Source: Dicaeum eximium (lineage: Eukaryota; Chordata; Aves; Passeriformes; Dicaeidae). From it: a stretch of DNA of 64,000 nt. Numbering within the stretch: the stretch's first letter is position 1; each line of letters starts with the position of its first letter. Position numbers and translations under genes: made by a program. Below, piece by piece: positions 12,775 to 26,015 of this stretch. The notes beneath the pieces are model-generated. The model made no database searches and had not been told where the DNA came from. It was given only the letters and a program-made list of their open reading frames with translations. The stretch covers positions 3,535,873-3,599,872 of the forward strand of contig VWZP01001440.1 in NCBI GenBank assembly GCA_013396995.1. Reading direction: 5' to 3'.

Positions 12775-13003
12775 TGTACAGAGGAACATGAGGAACTTCA
12801 TACAGACTTCACAGTGAGGGTGGTCAAACCCTTAAACAGGATGCCCAGGGAGACTGAAATGTCCACCCTTGGAGATATTCACACTGGACCAGGCAAAGTG
12901 CTAAGCAACCCGACCTAACTTTGAAGCTCTGTTTTTAGTGGGCAAAGGATGAGGTAATCTCCAGTGATTCCTTTTAATCAAAATTATTTCATAATTCTAA
13001 TTA
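12775..13003 (+). mobile_element. Degenerate CR1 LINE 3' fragment
   Basis: A CR1-like series is visible: 'gtgagggtggtcaaaccctt', then 'aacaggatgcccagggagac', 'cccttggagatattcacac', 'gaccaggcaaagtgct' and 'gatgaggtaatctccagtga', ending near a decayed terminal repeat 'ttatttcataattcta'. It differs in subfamily from the copy at 8418-8637, judged by its 'ggagatattca' and 'ctctgtttttagtgggcaa' region. Heavily mutated and 5' truncated. Confidence 0.75.
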
Positions 13004-15028
13004 ACTCTTGAAGAAAATAAGAAAGAGGGAGAACACACAAGAAGCTAAGAAAAAATGTGGTTTTCTGGCAAGAAGCAAAAGGAATACAACAAAACAAAAC
13101 AGAGCTGTGCACAGTTATCCTGCCTTCCATGTTCACTCTGAAGTAACTCAGGATGCAATCAGAGAGATGTTAAAATCTGCAGAGAACCAAGAAGAGAATG
13201 AATACCAGCGTGTCTGTGGTTAACCAAGGCTTACTTCATCTGTTTGACCTCAAAGCCTCAAAGTGTGTTGTCTTCAGAATATTCTCCTCTGAAGTATTCC
13301 AAGGCACCATCTGTTTTATTTGCTGCAGATTCAGAGTAGGAGCAGGATGCAGGCAGTACCCACCTCCTCAGAGCTCGGGCTGAGCAATGACCCAGGTGCT
13401 GCAGCCAGATATTCCCTGGAGATTAACTCCCTTGGGGCTGCAGAGAAGTAGGAGCACACTGGAGGTGCCCCTGCACCTCTGAGTGCACCTGAGGCATTGC
13501 CCCCTTCATGGCAAGCAGCAGTTCCAGCCCCCTCGTCTTATGAACGCTTCAAAGCTGTGGTTTGCAGTCCAGTGTGTGAATACATGAAATGTCCAAATCA
13601 AATCCAGAGCTGTGACAAGTCTTTGCTCTGTTAGGAAATCTCAAATCCAGGTGAAAACCTATAAAGGTTTCATAGTACTACTAAAGATCAAGGTGAGAGC
13701 AGAGAACAAAAATATATGTGTAAAGTCTATCACAGTTTTTTAAGGAGGACTTCCAAAATTCTACAAAAATTGATGTATTAGTGATCTTAAATCAGACTCC
13801 TCCAACTAATAAACAATTTGAGAAGTCATTGCCCCCAGATCCTTCATTCCAGAGTACAGGTAGTTCAAAAGTCCCCAGAATATTTATGAAGAAAATGGCT
13901 CTGTGCTCTGGTTTATTTTACTGCTGCTGCTGGTTGATTTGGGAGATGCATCATCACCGGATAAACGAGCATTGATAATACCAGCATCTGTTTAATAAAT
14001 AATATATTATAAAGTATTGTTCTTCCCCTATCCTCTTGAATAGAACAAGTTCCTGAAATTGAAAGTCTGCTAACAAAAGTCACAAATAGAACAAGAAATC
14101 TGGCAGCAAAATATTTCTTCTTTGACAATAGAGCTGCAAGAGCAACACCCTGTGCAGCTCAGTAGAAGAGTACTGACAAATACTGAAATATAAAATGCCT
14201 GATCCCTAAACTGACTTAATATGATAAGGGTCCTCCAAATCCCAGCCATTAAACTAAAAGCCAATACAGGAGCTGGAAAATTATGATAAACTATAATATA
14301 TCACTCTTGGGTGGCCTTAATGCTGAGTCTGGGATGAGCTGCATAAACAAAAACCACCGGAAATTTTTAATAGAAAAAAAAGAAATTTGAAAGGTGAGCA
14401 AAATGGCCACCATAACAGAGAATGTAGGAATTCCTAACACAGCATTAAAATGTTGCTTGCTTGAAATCTGGGCTAAATTTTCCTATCAGTGTGTTTTATG
14501 GGATTATAACAGAAAGAAAATTATCCTGACAACTTGAAAGAAAAATGAGAGGCTTAGTAGTCGAATTGATAAGGCTGGAAAGGACAGAGATGCTTCCAGG
14601 CATGTAAATGCTGCTTCGGATCTAAAATAAAAACAGAAAACTTAAAAGCTAAATCCAGGTAAAGAACAATTGTGCTGAGTTAGGACATCTGCTTTGCTTC
14701 AAATGTTTATTAATTTATTTTTTAAAAGCTGTAGACAATAACCTAGTAAATAAATTTATAGTAATATATCCCTGCAAATGGATTATTTCTGAAGAAGACT
14801 TGCAATTAGAAAAGGATCTAAGGAGCAAAACAACCCTGCAAATCTGAACAAAATCACACTGACTTGCCATAAGATTTGAAAACCTGTTTGCTTACAGTGC
14901 TTTAGAAAATATTAATTGGATTCCTGAATCACTTAGATGCTTTAGAAGATTTTCCTTTTGCTGAGAAAGGCAATAACCAGTCAGGATACTGCCAAGGAGT
15001 GGATACACGTGGGTCCCTGCTGCTTACA

Positions 15029-15060
15029 CAGACCCAGCTGTGGCTGCAGACCCAGCTGTG
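15029..15060. repeat. Direct repeat of cagacccagctgtg, 18-bp period
   Basis: Two identical 14-base copies at 15029-15042 and 15047-15060. Too short to be more than a local duplication. Confidence 0.7.
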
Positions 15061-16270
15061 TTGGGCCTGGGTGCATTTGCCTCAACAGAGCTGGTAACGA
15101 GCTCAAAGCTGGAGCTGTGACACAGGCAGCAGCAAGCATTGCTCTGAGGTGGCTCAGTTGTAATAGGTCTCTTAGGCTAGTCCTACTAATGATACAAACA
15201 TAGTTTTCTAAGTTTGTAATTTTTATTTATTGAAATTTTTCACTGGAAAAGGTAGGAAAGATTAATAAGAAAAGTAATTTTCTCTTATTGGTGATTCAGG
15301 ATTTTTAAGCTGTTACTTTTTAAATTATCTACAACAGTTTCCTTGTTTTTAGAATGAGTGCATGATATCATATCCTGAGCCCTTCCCTTTTCTTGTAACT
15401 TTCTGAGGCACTAGGAGGAGTCCAGCTACAGTCATCATGGGGACTGGCCTGTAAAACTGTAGTGGAGCTCCTTCTGCCACCTCCTGCCGGCCTAACTCAT
15501 ACTCCTTAAGAAACTGCTGCTCTAGGAGGAACAACCCTTTAAGCACAGTGAGTATCAGGTGAGAGAGCAATCAATTTATCCAGCTTGTAAAGTTGTATCA
15601 GAGAACAATCACTGCTTTGTGTATTTACATTTATGTGCAGTTTGGGACACAAAAGTAAAAGGGAAACTTGCTGTCAGTATTTGACACTGAAGTGGAGAAG
15701 GAAGTTCCCTGGCCCAGCCTGGGGTGAGAAAAGGAACAGCAGTAACAAGGGAGGATCTCAGCGTGCAGAGATCAGATTAAAGGTGTGGGCTATGTGTAGA
15801 AAAGGTACATGTATTGTGCCAGGTAACATACTATTTGCTGTGGATGGACAGACAGACAAGGAAGAAACAGCTGCTAAAATGTATTTACAAGCAGCTGTGC
15901 TCAAGCACATGGTACTGTATTAATGCTGGATGACAAGCACCTCTTGTTTATTCTTAATATGGTTTCGTGTAAGGAATGTAGTAGTACTAGCTAGTAATAA
16001 GCAAAATAAAAGGAGAACAGAAAAAATAGCTGTCTTCAGTAATCTTCACTCATCCCTAAAGCATGCAAGCCAAATAAACATTCACAGTGAGTCATTGACT
16101 CTTTTTAGTCTAACTATAATCTGTGGTGATGTTACTGCTGCATTTTTCCATCTTGGTCTGTAGCTCTGAAATGCAGAGCTAAAGGCTCTGCTACCATTGG
16201 TGGAGGGCCTTGTCTAGATGTCTCCAACATGCTAATTTAGTAGAAACTAGGTAAATATATCAATAAAAAA

Positions 16271-16293
16271 TTTATTATTATTATTTATTATTA
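16271..16293. repeat. (TTA)n-type microsatellite, imperfect
   Basis: tta triplets interrupted once by an extra t, inside a very AT-rich stretch. Confidence 0.75.
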
Positions 16294-17037
16294 TATTTAA
16301 TATGCGTAAGAGTAAGGTAGTTGATCCATGTTTCACAGTGTAAAAAATGTTATAATGAAAGTATATAAATGACATGCATTTATCTCTACCAAATGAACTT
16401 GCAGAATTTATTTATTAACCTAGAAAGTGGCTTTTAAAAGGACAGAGCATCTGAATTTTCCTGTGTCTGTTGTCCTCATAGAATATCAAGCATTAACTTC
16501 ATTCCAAGATTGTAAAGGACTTATGACCATGCTTTACATAAAGGCCTCAATCTAGGATTAGATGAATCTAAAGAAAGCAGCAGATATTTTTGTGAGTGCT
16601 TAAGATAACAATAACTGTCTTCAAAAAAGCCCTTGGAGATGTGACCAGCTATACAGGAAACACATAACCTTTGCATATGTCATTGATCACATTGCTTTGT
16701 GTTTTTACTTTGCTCATTGTGGTTTTGTTTAGCTCCTTCATAAAGTCACAGCACTGTGAGATTAAAAACTCCTCTTTGGTCAAAAAATTGCTGATGTAGT
16801 TAATTTTATGATAGAACAAACCTGACATTTTCTATAACATGGCTATCATAAGAGTAGCAGGATGCTAAAGATGTGCTGTGTGCTGCTCAGCTTCAGTAGC
16901 ATGGAGATTGCTGTACCAGAGCTGACCATTAGAACACCTCCTCCAGGGTTCTGCCTCCCTCAGTGACCTGTACCAGGTGCTTCTGATCCAGCTGCAGTCC
17001 AGAGAGATCAGCTGTCAAATAGGCTTCACAGGTGATG

Positions 17038-17078
17038 CTTTTACATGCCTACCAATTAGTACTTTTACATGTCTACCA
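17038..17078 (+). repeat. Direct repeat cttttacatg(c/t)ctacca
   Basis: Two 17-base copies differing at one position begin at 17038 and 17062, a 24-bp period. Local duplication with no known role. Confidence 0.7.
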
Positions 17079-17489
17079 GGAAATGTCTTGTACCATGCAA
17101 CATGAGAGATTTGTAACTCTTTCATTTAATAGAATATCACAGTGGATGTTCACATTTCCATAGAAATGTTTGTTTCTTGAGTTCACTGAGATCTTGGTTG
17201 CAACAAAGTTGCGTGGCCACGAGTTCAGTAAAAATGCTATTTTAGAAAAGCATTATTTCCTTTCTCTGGATTTACATCACTGTCATTCACTTCCATTAGA
17301 TGTAAACTTGCTTATACATCATAGAAAAAACTCACCTTAGTATTTCAGTTGTGTGATCTACTGAAGAATAATGATACATTTTTATTCCTACTTATAGTTT
17401 GGTCTGTCTAGTTTGTGGCAATGATTTTTTTCAACTTACAAACTTATTTCAAAGGCTTCACTCACAGTTTTAGAATTCTAGAATATGTG

Positions 17490-17860
17490 ATGTAGTCAGG
17501 CCACTAGGTTGCCCACTTGCCCTAGATGAAGCCATGCTGAATATCTCATATCTCCTCCCTGTCCCACATGTCCTTTCCTAATTTCTTACATATAGGTATT
17601 GAGACCTCCTGCACTCCATGGAAAATGTCTAGGTCTGCCAGCTCCTTTGCTAACTCTTTGCTCCTTTTGCTAATTCCTTGAAGAGCTGGATTTTTTTTTC
17701 TTTACTAGATTTCAGGGACCTGACTTGACTTTTCACCTAACCCATATCCCTGGGGACTGCAAACTCCACCAGTGTGTGATCACAGCAGCCCAGGCTGCTG
17801 CCAATATTCATCTTACCAATCAGCTCATTTGTGTTGCTGACCAACAGGTTCAGTAGTTAA
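17490..17860 (-). mobile_element. Possible very old LINE (CR1/L3-like) fragment
   Basis: Phrases such as 'gaagccatgctgaatatctc' and 'gcagcccaggctgctgcca', and the stretch ending 'gaccaacaggttcagtagtt', recall reverse-complement CR1/L3 coding sequence. The similarity is patchy, the copy would be very old, and I could not follow a reading frame. It is listed only as a candidate. Confidence 0.25.
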
Positions 17861-18029
17861 TTATTTTGTTGTCATGCTTTAGAAATCCAAGGAAAAGAAT
17901 GAATCAAATGAAAAAAATGTGTATTTTCCTTTACAGAAACTACCTGATTCTGCTCTTGTATCCTGTTTATATACATCTTCAAAAATAAATTTTCCAGCAC
18001 ATTGCATTCAAGAAATGTTAGGTGCATAG

Positions 18030-18190
18030 CAAATGTTTAATTAAGTAATCCCACACAGCACTTGTGAGGCAGGCTCCTTCATTTTACAGGTGAGACAGAA
18101 GGTGAGGCAGTAAATTAAGTGACTTGCTTAATATCACACAGTGAGTCAGTGCTAATGCTGAAAATAGACTTTGTCTTCTGGTTCTTTATC
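18030..18190 (+). repeat. MIR SINE remnant, relatively well preserved
   Basis: The order 'cttgtgaggcaggctccttc', 'attttacaggtgagacagaa', 'ggtgaggcag...aagtgacttgc', 'ttaatatcacacagtgagtc' and a downstream 'tttgtcttctggttct' reproduces the MIR core and 3' part (attttacagatgaggaaactgag ... aagtgacttgcccaaggtcacacag ... gagtc). About 120-150 bases can be aligned by eye, more than for the other MIR-like pieces in this window. Confidence 0.75.
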
Positions 18191-18440
18191 CTGTATTTTA
18201 ATCATCAAAGTATACTTAACTGTAAAGTTGAATGAACTCCATAGTCTATTATAATCATTGTTCTCAAAATCATGTTGGAGTATTGTGTTTTAATCACTGA
18301 CGCAATACTGAAATATTTACAAAAGGTTTACTTGCTTAGACCTTTTTGTCTTTCTTGTTCAGATATTGCTTCAGGTTATCAGCTCAATATGTTTTGTTTA
18401 CAGTGATCCTGAACTTGAAAAATATAATCTAGCAGATCTC

Positions 18441-18494
18441 CACACACAAAAAAAAAAAAAAAAACAAACAAAAAAAACCCACAAAAAAACCCAC
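18441..18494. repeat. A-rich low-complexity tract with CA units
   Basis: A run of about 17 A with flanking caca, acaaac and acccac units. Possibly an old poly(A)-derived microsatellite. No element body could be assigned. Confidence 0.75.
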
Positions 18495-21400
18495 GAATGC
18501 CCTTAAAACTCACAGCAATCTCCTTCAGTCAATGTAACTTTTTTCATACTCTCATGAGTATAGTGCTGTTTCACTTAATAATACCCGTAGCTTTAATTAA
18601 TGGAGCACACTAAAGTTATTGGCCCACAGAAAGCAAAAGATAGACTGCTGGTTATGCTGTCATGACTAAATGAAAATGTATCCTGAAGCACAAAAGAGCA
18701 ACAGCATGTTAAGAAATACGTGCTTAGAAGTGCAGTACTGACTACATGGTGGGTCATCTCTGAATAAACTGGTAGAGAATGAGATGCAATCCTTGCAGAC
18801 CTGTTTAAATGAACACTACCCGTGTTCAGGCTAATGAAATCTTCCAGCACCTTTAGAGCTTTCTTGGTCACAGTGCAGAGATTTGTTTATGCTGATAGGA
18901 TGTATATAAATTTTTCCAATCCTTGCCATGTTACCTGTTTAATAGTGTTCTTCAGCATAGGATAGAATAAATGGCCCAGAAAATATGTACATAGGCATAA
19001 GACTTAAAGAGGCTCAGGAAAGAGCAATGAAGAAATAATATTACCGTGGCTTGCTCCCTATTAAACCTGAGTACAGAAATAGCTGTCTTTTACACAGCCT
19101 TGTACAATACTTTGTATCATACAATATTTTTAGTGTGGGTGAGACAAGCAGCAAAAGCTGTGGTCAGCTCCAAGATTTTTATAAAGGCTTTTGCCACATG
19201 TAATGAATTTACATTTTATATTGTGGTGTAGGCAGCCTTACAACTTAATTGAAATTTAACAACAAAATACCTTAAAAATTCAACTGCTTCACTGCTGAAT
19301 GCAAATAAAGCTCCTAGGTGGCAGAATCAGTCAGTAAGCATTGGCATGCTATATTTATAGAAACAACTCTAAAGTAATTTAACGTGTTGTACTTGTGAAG
19401 AAGTATTTCACTTCACAAAGAAGATTGTCACATCTTGCTGACTGAACTACAGCCTAGACAGAATATTTCAGGTAAGATGCCAAGGAGAGATTTTCCAGGA
19501 AGGACATTCTGCTTCCTCTTTGGGGTCAATATTTCTAGCTTACCATGTAGTTTTCCTTTGGGGTTTATCTTCTTCCTAAAATGTTAACTGTAAGCATATT
19601 TTGCACTTTGCCACTTAGGCTATCGGGTCATCAGTGATCAGCTGTCCAAGACAGTACCACTCCAACTTTGCTTTCTGTTTTTGCTAAAGAGTAAGAGGTT
19701 TTTCTCAGAGACTTCAGAAAATATCCTGACACCAAGTGATGAGCAGTTTGCAAGACAGCACTGTGTCTGTGTACCACTATCAGGGACAGAGATGCAGCCT
19801 TTCAAAGGGTTTTTGAAAAGCAGGCAGGAGTTCTTCAGTACAAATTGGGCAAAAGACAATTTTGTGACTTTTATAGACTTTGAAACCAAACCAAAAAAGC
19901 AATGCAAATAACTGATTTTTTGGTAGCTCTTAATTTATGTCTCCTTTTATCTGTAGTTCCTATTATTAACCTATTAAGTGTAATGGTAATAGTGTTTGAG
20001 AAGTTGAAAATTTTAATCAAACATTAGACAATATTTGTGAAAAACAGGGTTCAAAATAACATACCTGGGTGTTCTCCTCCAGACTGGGAATAGGGAAAAG
20101 AATCTGTGGTCTGTGTGTCTGATCAAAACTAGCCAAACCAGTAGAAATTAAATACATGAACATTTAGTTCATAGGTAGTGATTTCTTTTCATTAACAATT
20201 CAGCTAATAAATATGAAGAATGAGTCAGCTTGAGAAGAGCAGAAATTACTTGTGGATAATCTGAATGAGGGATGGATAATACATTATCACATTTGAGAAG
20301 AGTTCTGACAAAATAGGGGCGTTGAATTTTGGATGCAGAGAGTTATACTTGCTTCATCTATTATTGAAGAGAATAGATACAAGCCAGGTTCCATGATGAA
20401 GTAGATACTGTGTTTTTCTACATAATTAACATGATCTAAGATTCTACATATGCTGTCAGACTTCATTTCCCATGATGGAAAGAGGGAAACTGAGGTACAG
20501 CCACAGTGCTACTCTGAAGAATTCATATAGTTAATGTGTTGTTCTTTAGATTTGAGTCACAGAATTGAGAAAGCATTTGTGGTAATATGGTGCTTGTACA
20601 CAAGAGCCAGAAAATAAAAGGGAAAAGAAATACATAATGAGGGAGTTGGCCAGTTTATTTCCCAAGCTCTTTCACTGGCCAAAGCACAGTGAAAGGGGCA
20701 AGCTAAGCAATACAAGTTAAAAAAAAATCCAATATAGTTGCCTTAAACTCTGTTAATTATAAAATATGGCATTGGCAATGCAGACAGTGTTGATTTTTTC
20801 TAAAATTCCTTATTATGTGTTAACATGGCACCATAAAGGTCCAAGAACCTTTGATCACACAACTTGCAAAATACCCCTAGAATATTTCTTGCTGGAGCTA
20901 GGTACAGTGAGACAAGTACAAGCAGAAACTGTAAATATGGGGAAGACCTTCTCTGTTCAATAAAACAGGTGGTTTCTGCTGAAACTAGTTTTGCTTGAGG
21001 ACTAATTTGTAGTTCCAAGTGTCTTTCAGTGCTGACAGCTGAAGAAGGTAGCTCGGGGCCAGATTGTAATAATGTTCACTCCTTGATCTAATGGGCGGAT
21101 GTGTTTAATTAACCTTTGTTTCTGCAGAAGCAGACGTTCTGGCAAGCTGTAGGAATGCTAAAGAAGGGAAATCTAAACTGCAATGAACCTAGGCATATTC
21201 TATATATCTAGTACTAGATAAAGAATGGTAATGTAGATAAATACTGTTTCCTAGGAGATAGATACGTATAAGCAATTTCTGTAAAAGAAATTTAACATGG
21301 ATCCCCCTGTAGGACTACCCCTCATTAATTTCACAAGATCCAGCTATGATCCTCATGCCCTTGGGACACTTGTCTTTTGTGTCTGGCACACTTCTTCAAT

Positions 21401-22853
21401 AGGTGGTCACAAAAGCATGTATTTAAAGTGGAAATATTCTGCTTAGTATCTCTTGAATAGAGTTAGACCTGACAGCCTCATTGCTTGTTCCATGTCCTCC
21501 AGTGACTTTTCCAGATACTAGAGCTTGGACTGACCCTTCCCAGAGCTTCCTGTAAAGTGCAGATCTTAAGGTTTATAGCTAATTCTTCAGAAGGCTTATG
21601 GCAAGTCTAATGCAAAGCAGATATCCTTTGCATGAAATTGCTGAAGGCACTGGTTTTTGCTTGAAAAACTAAAGCACTGTAGATTACAATCATACAAGCA
21701 CAGCAAACTCCCTGGCCACAATGTCCTTAATCTTTCACTAAAAAATCACCAACTTTGTACGAGTGTTTTGAAAGAATGCAAATCAGAGCTTATTGTCTCT
21801 GACCTTCATCAGCTCTGCTGCCACAATAGCATCATTGTTTCCTATCTCCTCCCCTTAATAAGTGACACCCTCCATTCCTCTTACTTCCTTTCCATCCCAA
21901 ATCTTTCCATCTGAGAGGCTTTTTAAAGCTCTGCTTTGCTAACCAGTCATCTGGTTTTGCTACTACTGTGATCTAAATGCCAAACTTCTTCTGTCCTTCC
22001 TCTTAGTCTCAATCAGCCAAGTCTCTGTTTTCACTTAAAAGGCATCTTATGAGCTTGAATGTTGGAAATTCCTTCTACTCTCGTAGTCTAACAAACAGGG
22101 TATATTCCCAGTTGATGGAAACGTTTATGTTGCAGCATTATTCCTACTAAAACTATGCTGCAGCAACACAGTATCAATCACAATCATAAACAGTACTTGT
22201 CCCACCTCAGCACTGTGACACAACTCTTTCCTTCATAATACTGTGCAAAAATCTCCACATTGTCACAGTACATAAGGACTAGTGCTAAGGGTGGAGTTAA
22301 ATTACTAATTCACTAATCCCATGCTTTGTCCAGTGGGTTTCTGTTCCAGAATGAAGTGTTGTGACAACAAATGAGGTAACCAAGGAAAAATCAAAGTGGC
22401 TGTAACTGTATGCAAGGATTATGAGTTCAATATAATTCTTCAGCCTGTTCATACTGGTCTCTGTTTCTAGTAAGGACTGATGACTCCAAAAGCCACAAAC
22501 AGTGTGTGAAGTTCTTGGGTGATGACAATTTCCTTTGTAATGTTGCCCAGTGTCTGAGACTCTCCTGATAGGGTTGTGTAGCCCTGCTGTGAGCAGTCCT
22601 ATTCCAAAGAGAAGGTTTGCACAAAGACTGAGGATGGAGTAAGAGTCTTTATGTCTAGATATAAACAGTGATCTTCAAAAGCTCTTAATGCTGACCTCGG
22701 AGCACAGTCAGTGAATGCAGTCAGGCTGACACAGATGAATTTTGGAGATTCTTGACCAGCATGGTTCAAAATGCAGCCCTCTGGCCCAATCTGGTCTGCA
22801 GGATTTTCTGTCTTGTCTGAAACACCTCTTCTATGGAAATTCTAACTAGCAAG

Positions 22854-22934
22854 CTGCTGCCTCTTCCCAGAGAGAAGGAAAAGAGTGCGGATTATTCTCA
22901 GGATGACCTGCTGCCTCATCCCAAAGAGAAGGAA
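22854..22934 (+). repeat. Imperfect 54-bp-spaced direct repeat
   Basis: A 27-base unit starting ctgctgcctc and ending gagaaggaa occurs at 22854-22880 and again at 22908-22934 with two differences. A shorter third relative (ctgctgccttatctcttt) begins at 23037. The arrangement suggests a short degraded tandem repeat. Confidence 0.6.
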
Positions 22935-23961
22935 ATTTGGGCAAGGATAGCACCCTGGTACAGAGAAGTTGTTGCTGTGCTTCTGTCTGAATGATTTTGA
23001 GTGCTTGGACATGGGAAAGAAACGCTCCTAGATAGCCTGCTGCCTTATCTCTTTGTTGAGCAGGTAAAACAGCAGCACCTCTCCACCACTGCTGTTCTCA
23101 TTTGCTACTTTTTGGGGTGTGGGGAGGAGGGATGGGACACACAGTAGGGAGCAAGGGACAGTAATTTTCCCCTGCAGCCTGTTGCTCCACCCAGCCTTCC
23201 TCTCAAGCCTGATTCACTGCCCAAGTATGACAGTGTGAATTGTAGGAGGTATGAAATCAGAGTCCTGAACTGCTATTGATTGTCATCTGAGTCAAGCTAA
23301 CAGGGTACCTCTCCAGATTTTGATCGATGGCAGTTAATTATGTTTTTCCTCTTTGGAAGTGGTATACACTTCTTTCTTTTGTTAGCATGTCTGATGATGG
23401 CAGGGAATTTTTCTGAAGGTAATCTTGGAACAAAACAGCAGCTCCAGGCACTCTGTAAGAAGCCAAATACAAGGGAAGGGTGGAGCAAAGTTGCTATTTG
23501 ATAATAGGAATAGTCCACAGGAAAGTTTCCTTATCTCTCTTCCATGCTTGTTTTTCAGAAAGTAACTGTGATGAAAAGGCAGCAACTATTCTTCTCTGAA
23601 TGTAAAATCTTTTCTGATAAGATTTCTGGAAGAACTGACATTCAAAGCTATCGCTATTCAAATCCTTCCTAAGATGCATTTCTCCCATAACGTGTTTCTA
23701 TGCCAATCCACTAGGCGTTGCTATTTACATCTTTAAGAGACATGTACTTAATCTGGACCGATTGTAGAGCAAGAATGACTAAGTGCACACATGTCCCATA
23801 GGAAAGCATAGTCTCTGGAAAGAATCTATTGCCTCCTGGCAGTAGTTCTTTATATTGTGGTTTTATTACTTATTGTTGATTATAATCTCCACAAGGAAGG
23901 GCTATTTGTCTTTAAGCATGATTTATGCCTTTTAAGGCATCATTTATGTCTGTAACTTTCT

Positions 23962-24108
23962 GTAATCACAGAATCACAGATAATTCTGAGTTGGAAGGGA
24001 CCCATAAGGATCACTGTGTCCAACTTTTAAGTGAATGGCCCATATGGAGATCAAACCCATGACCTTGTTGTTTTTAGCACCATACTCTGACCAGCTGAGC
24101 TAATAGTG
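23962..24108 (-). mobile_element. CR1 LINE 3' fragment, reverse orientation
   Basis: The plus strand begins with the reverse complement of the CR1 terminal octamer repeats (aatcacagaatcacaga), followed by 'ctgagttggaagggacccat', 'aaggatcactgtgtccaact', and ends with 'agcaccatactctgacca' and 'gctgagctaat', all diagnostic of antisense CR1. About 145 bp long and 5' truncated. Confidence 0.88.
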
Positions 24109-24705
24109 AAGATCAAGAAGGAACCAAGAAGTAATTTTACAATACAAATTAGTTCCATCTTTAATAGCTGTCAAATTCTACTCTGCCATCTCAATGTATA
24201 TCCAGATTTGGTGCTAAAGTCACTGGAATGGAATATTGTCATAACCCTTGAAACAAAGACTGAAGGGGAAAGGAGGCCAGTAATACTGCATCTAATAGAT
24301 TCACCCTCAGTATCTTAGACTATGCAAACATTAAATAAGGCTTAGTCTGCAGGGCAAGCTGAGTCTGTGCTGCCTTGTGTTATAGGCTGCTAATATAGCT
24401 CAGAAGTGCACATCTGCTATGTAACAGGGTAAAAAGATTCCCAAACCAGGCACTATTCTAGTGAGGTCACAACTTTGTGAAATTACATTTGGTCACATAT
24501 TTAGGCTAGTATTTATTTGCATTAAATTCTTGCTCTAGCAGAACAATAGCATTTTTTTCAGTGAAAATTTTGGGAAACTTCTGTGATTTATTCTGTGAAA
24601 AATTGCATGGAGAGACTATTTCCTCTGAGTCATCACTGGGAAAAATCCATTATTACAGAGGTGAAACAATTGTGACAGCTAGAATTGCAAGAAAATAGCT
24701 ACTAC

Positions 24706-24763
24706 TGTAGGTATTTTGAGCATACTCAAATTTTTGTAGGTATATTGAACATACCCAAATCTG
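24706..24763 (+). repeat. 29-bp tandem duplication
   Basis: Two adjacent copies begin tgtaggtat at 24706 and 24735 and share about 25 of 29 bases (the second has tgaacatacccaaa where the first has tgagcatactcaaa). Confidence 0.75.
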
Positions 24764-25969
24764 TTGGTACAGCATATTTCAAACCCAAAGGTGTCAAAAC
24801 TATTGCTTTCCAGAATTGTAATTAATCTATATGTCCAAAATTTTACATTGCTGTAATAATTATCATAAGAAAGTTCATCATAATAAGGATTGGTCCTTCA
24901 CAACCAAAATACACACTACTAGATAAAACATGATGGTTATTTATACAACAGAGGAGAAGAAAGAAATAAGATTACTGCATCCACCAGAAATGTCTGGACC
25001 CCCTATTTTTTAGCAGCATATGGATATCTCTCTGGTCTGTATTCTGGCAAGGAAGCTCTGCCAGAAGAGGCATAGGATGTTGTAGAGGTAGCAAGCTTGG
25101 AGCCAGGAAGGAAGGCAATACTTCCTGAATCTCATTAGAAATCTCAGAGGAAGGACAGCATCCTGCCTAGTCATGCTAAATCAGCTAAAGAGTCCCTACT
25201 AACACAGCAACCTCTTACCCATCCTTGTTGAAGCAGAAGGATATTTGGATTTGTTAGGAAAAAGAAGCCATGATTTTGGATGTGACTGTGCAAAGTACCC
25301 ATTAAACTTTACTCTCCTACACTGTGAATTTCTAATTTGCTCAAGGGAGCAGTGAAATGAAGAACCTGAGGGCTCACCAGTCTTTGTTTCGTCTCCCTTT
25401 ATCAAGCATACTTGGTCAGTTTTCACCTTTTTGTGCTATGCCTTAGCTTAAATATTTATGCCATGTCCCATTTAAATTCTCAGCTGAGAACTTTCATTCT
25501 CTCAGCTGCACAATTATTAGAGGACATTTGATAATTTGTGAAATTCAAATATATTTAGTGTGACTAAGTAGCAGACTTCGAATAACAATGGTTTGTCTTT
25601 ATACACAGAACTTCCATATCCCCTAAGCCCAAGTGAGTCCTCAGTTCGGCCTCTTGTGCCCTTCACTTTTTGTCTAGCAATTGCCAGTTCCACGACAGTT
25701 TTTGTAGTACTCATGTTTCAAGAACCCACCACAGTCAATCACACAGTTTATTGTTTTAATTGTTTAGAAGTGGATTTGTCTTTTTAGACAATTGGCCACA
25801 AATGGCAGATTCAAAGCTGTCAACCTCATAAGGTGATTCCACACAAAGCTATTATTAGCAACATTAAATTCCAAAAATCCTTGTAAAACATTTGTTAAAT
25901 AATATAAATTTAAATTGGTATGTGCTCAAACCAGTGTAAATAACAAGTTATACAGACTAGAATACATTA

Positions 25970-26015
25970 AAAAAAACTAACACAAACAAAACAAAAACCA
26001 TAGGAAAAACACACA
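25970..26015. repeat. A/C-rich low-complexity tract
   Basis: Runs of A with interspersed C (aaaaaaactaacacaaac and acaaaaacca). Simple-sequence character, with no identifiable element body. Confidence 0.55.

Larger units (their letters stand above)
13004..17489. other. Intergenic DNA, no gene recognised
   Basis: Frames of 60-96 codons occur by chance, without protein similarity that I recognise. The block includes a duplicated 14-mer (cagacccagctgtg at 15029 and 15047), a TTA-rich microsatellite near 16271-16293 and a duplicated 17-mer near 17038-17078. Confidence 0.55.
18191..23961. other. Intergenic DNA, no gene recognised
   Basis: No supported exon. Contains the A-rich tract at 18441-18494 and a family of short imperfect repeats at 22854-23060. 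Short open frames here have no recognisable similarity. Confidence 0.55.

Noticed and set aside
20470..20520. Possible MIR core (gagggaaactgaggtacagc)
   Set aside because: Only about 25 matching bases. Too short to separate from chance.
22760..22810. hAT-like end sequence (cagccctctggcccaatctg)
   Set aside because: It recalls hAT-type element ends, but no inverted terminal repeats or 8-bp target duplication could be found.
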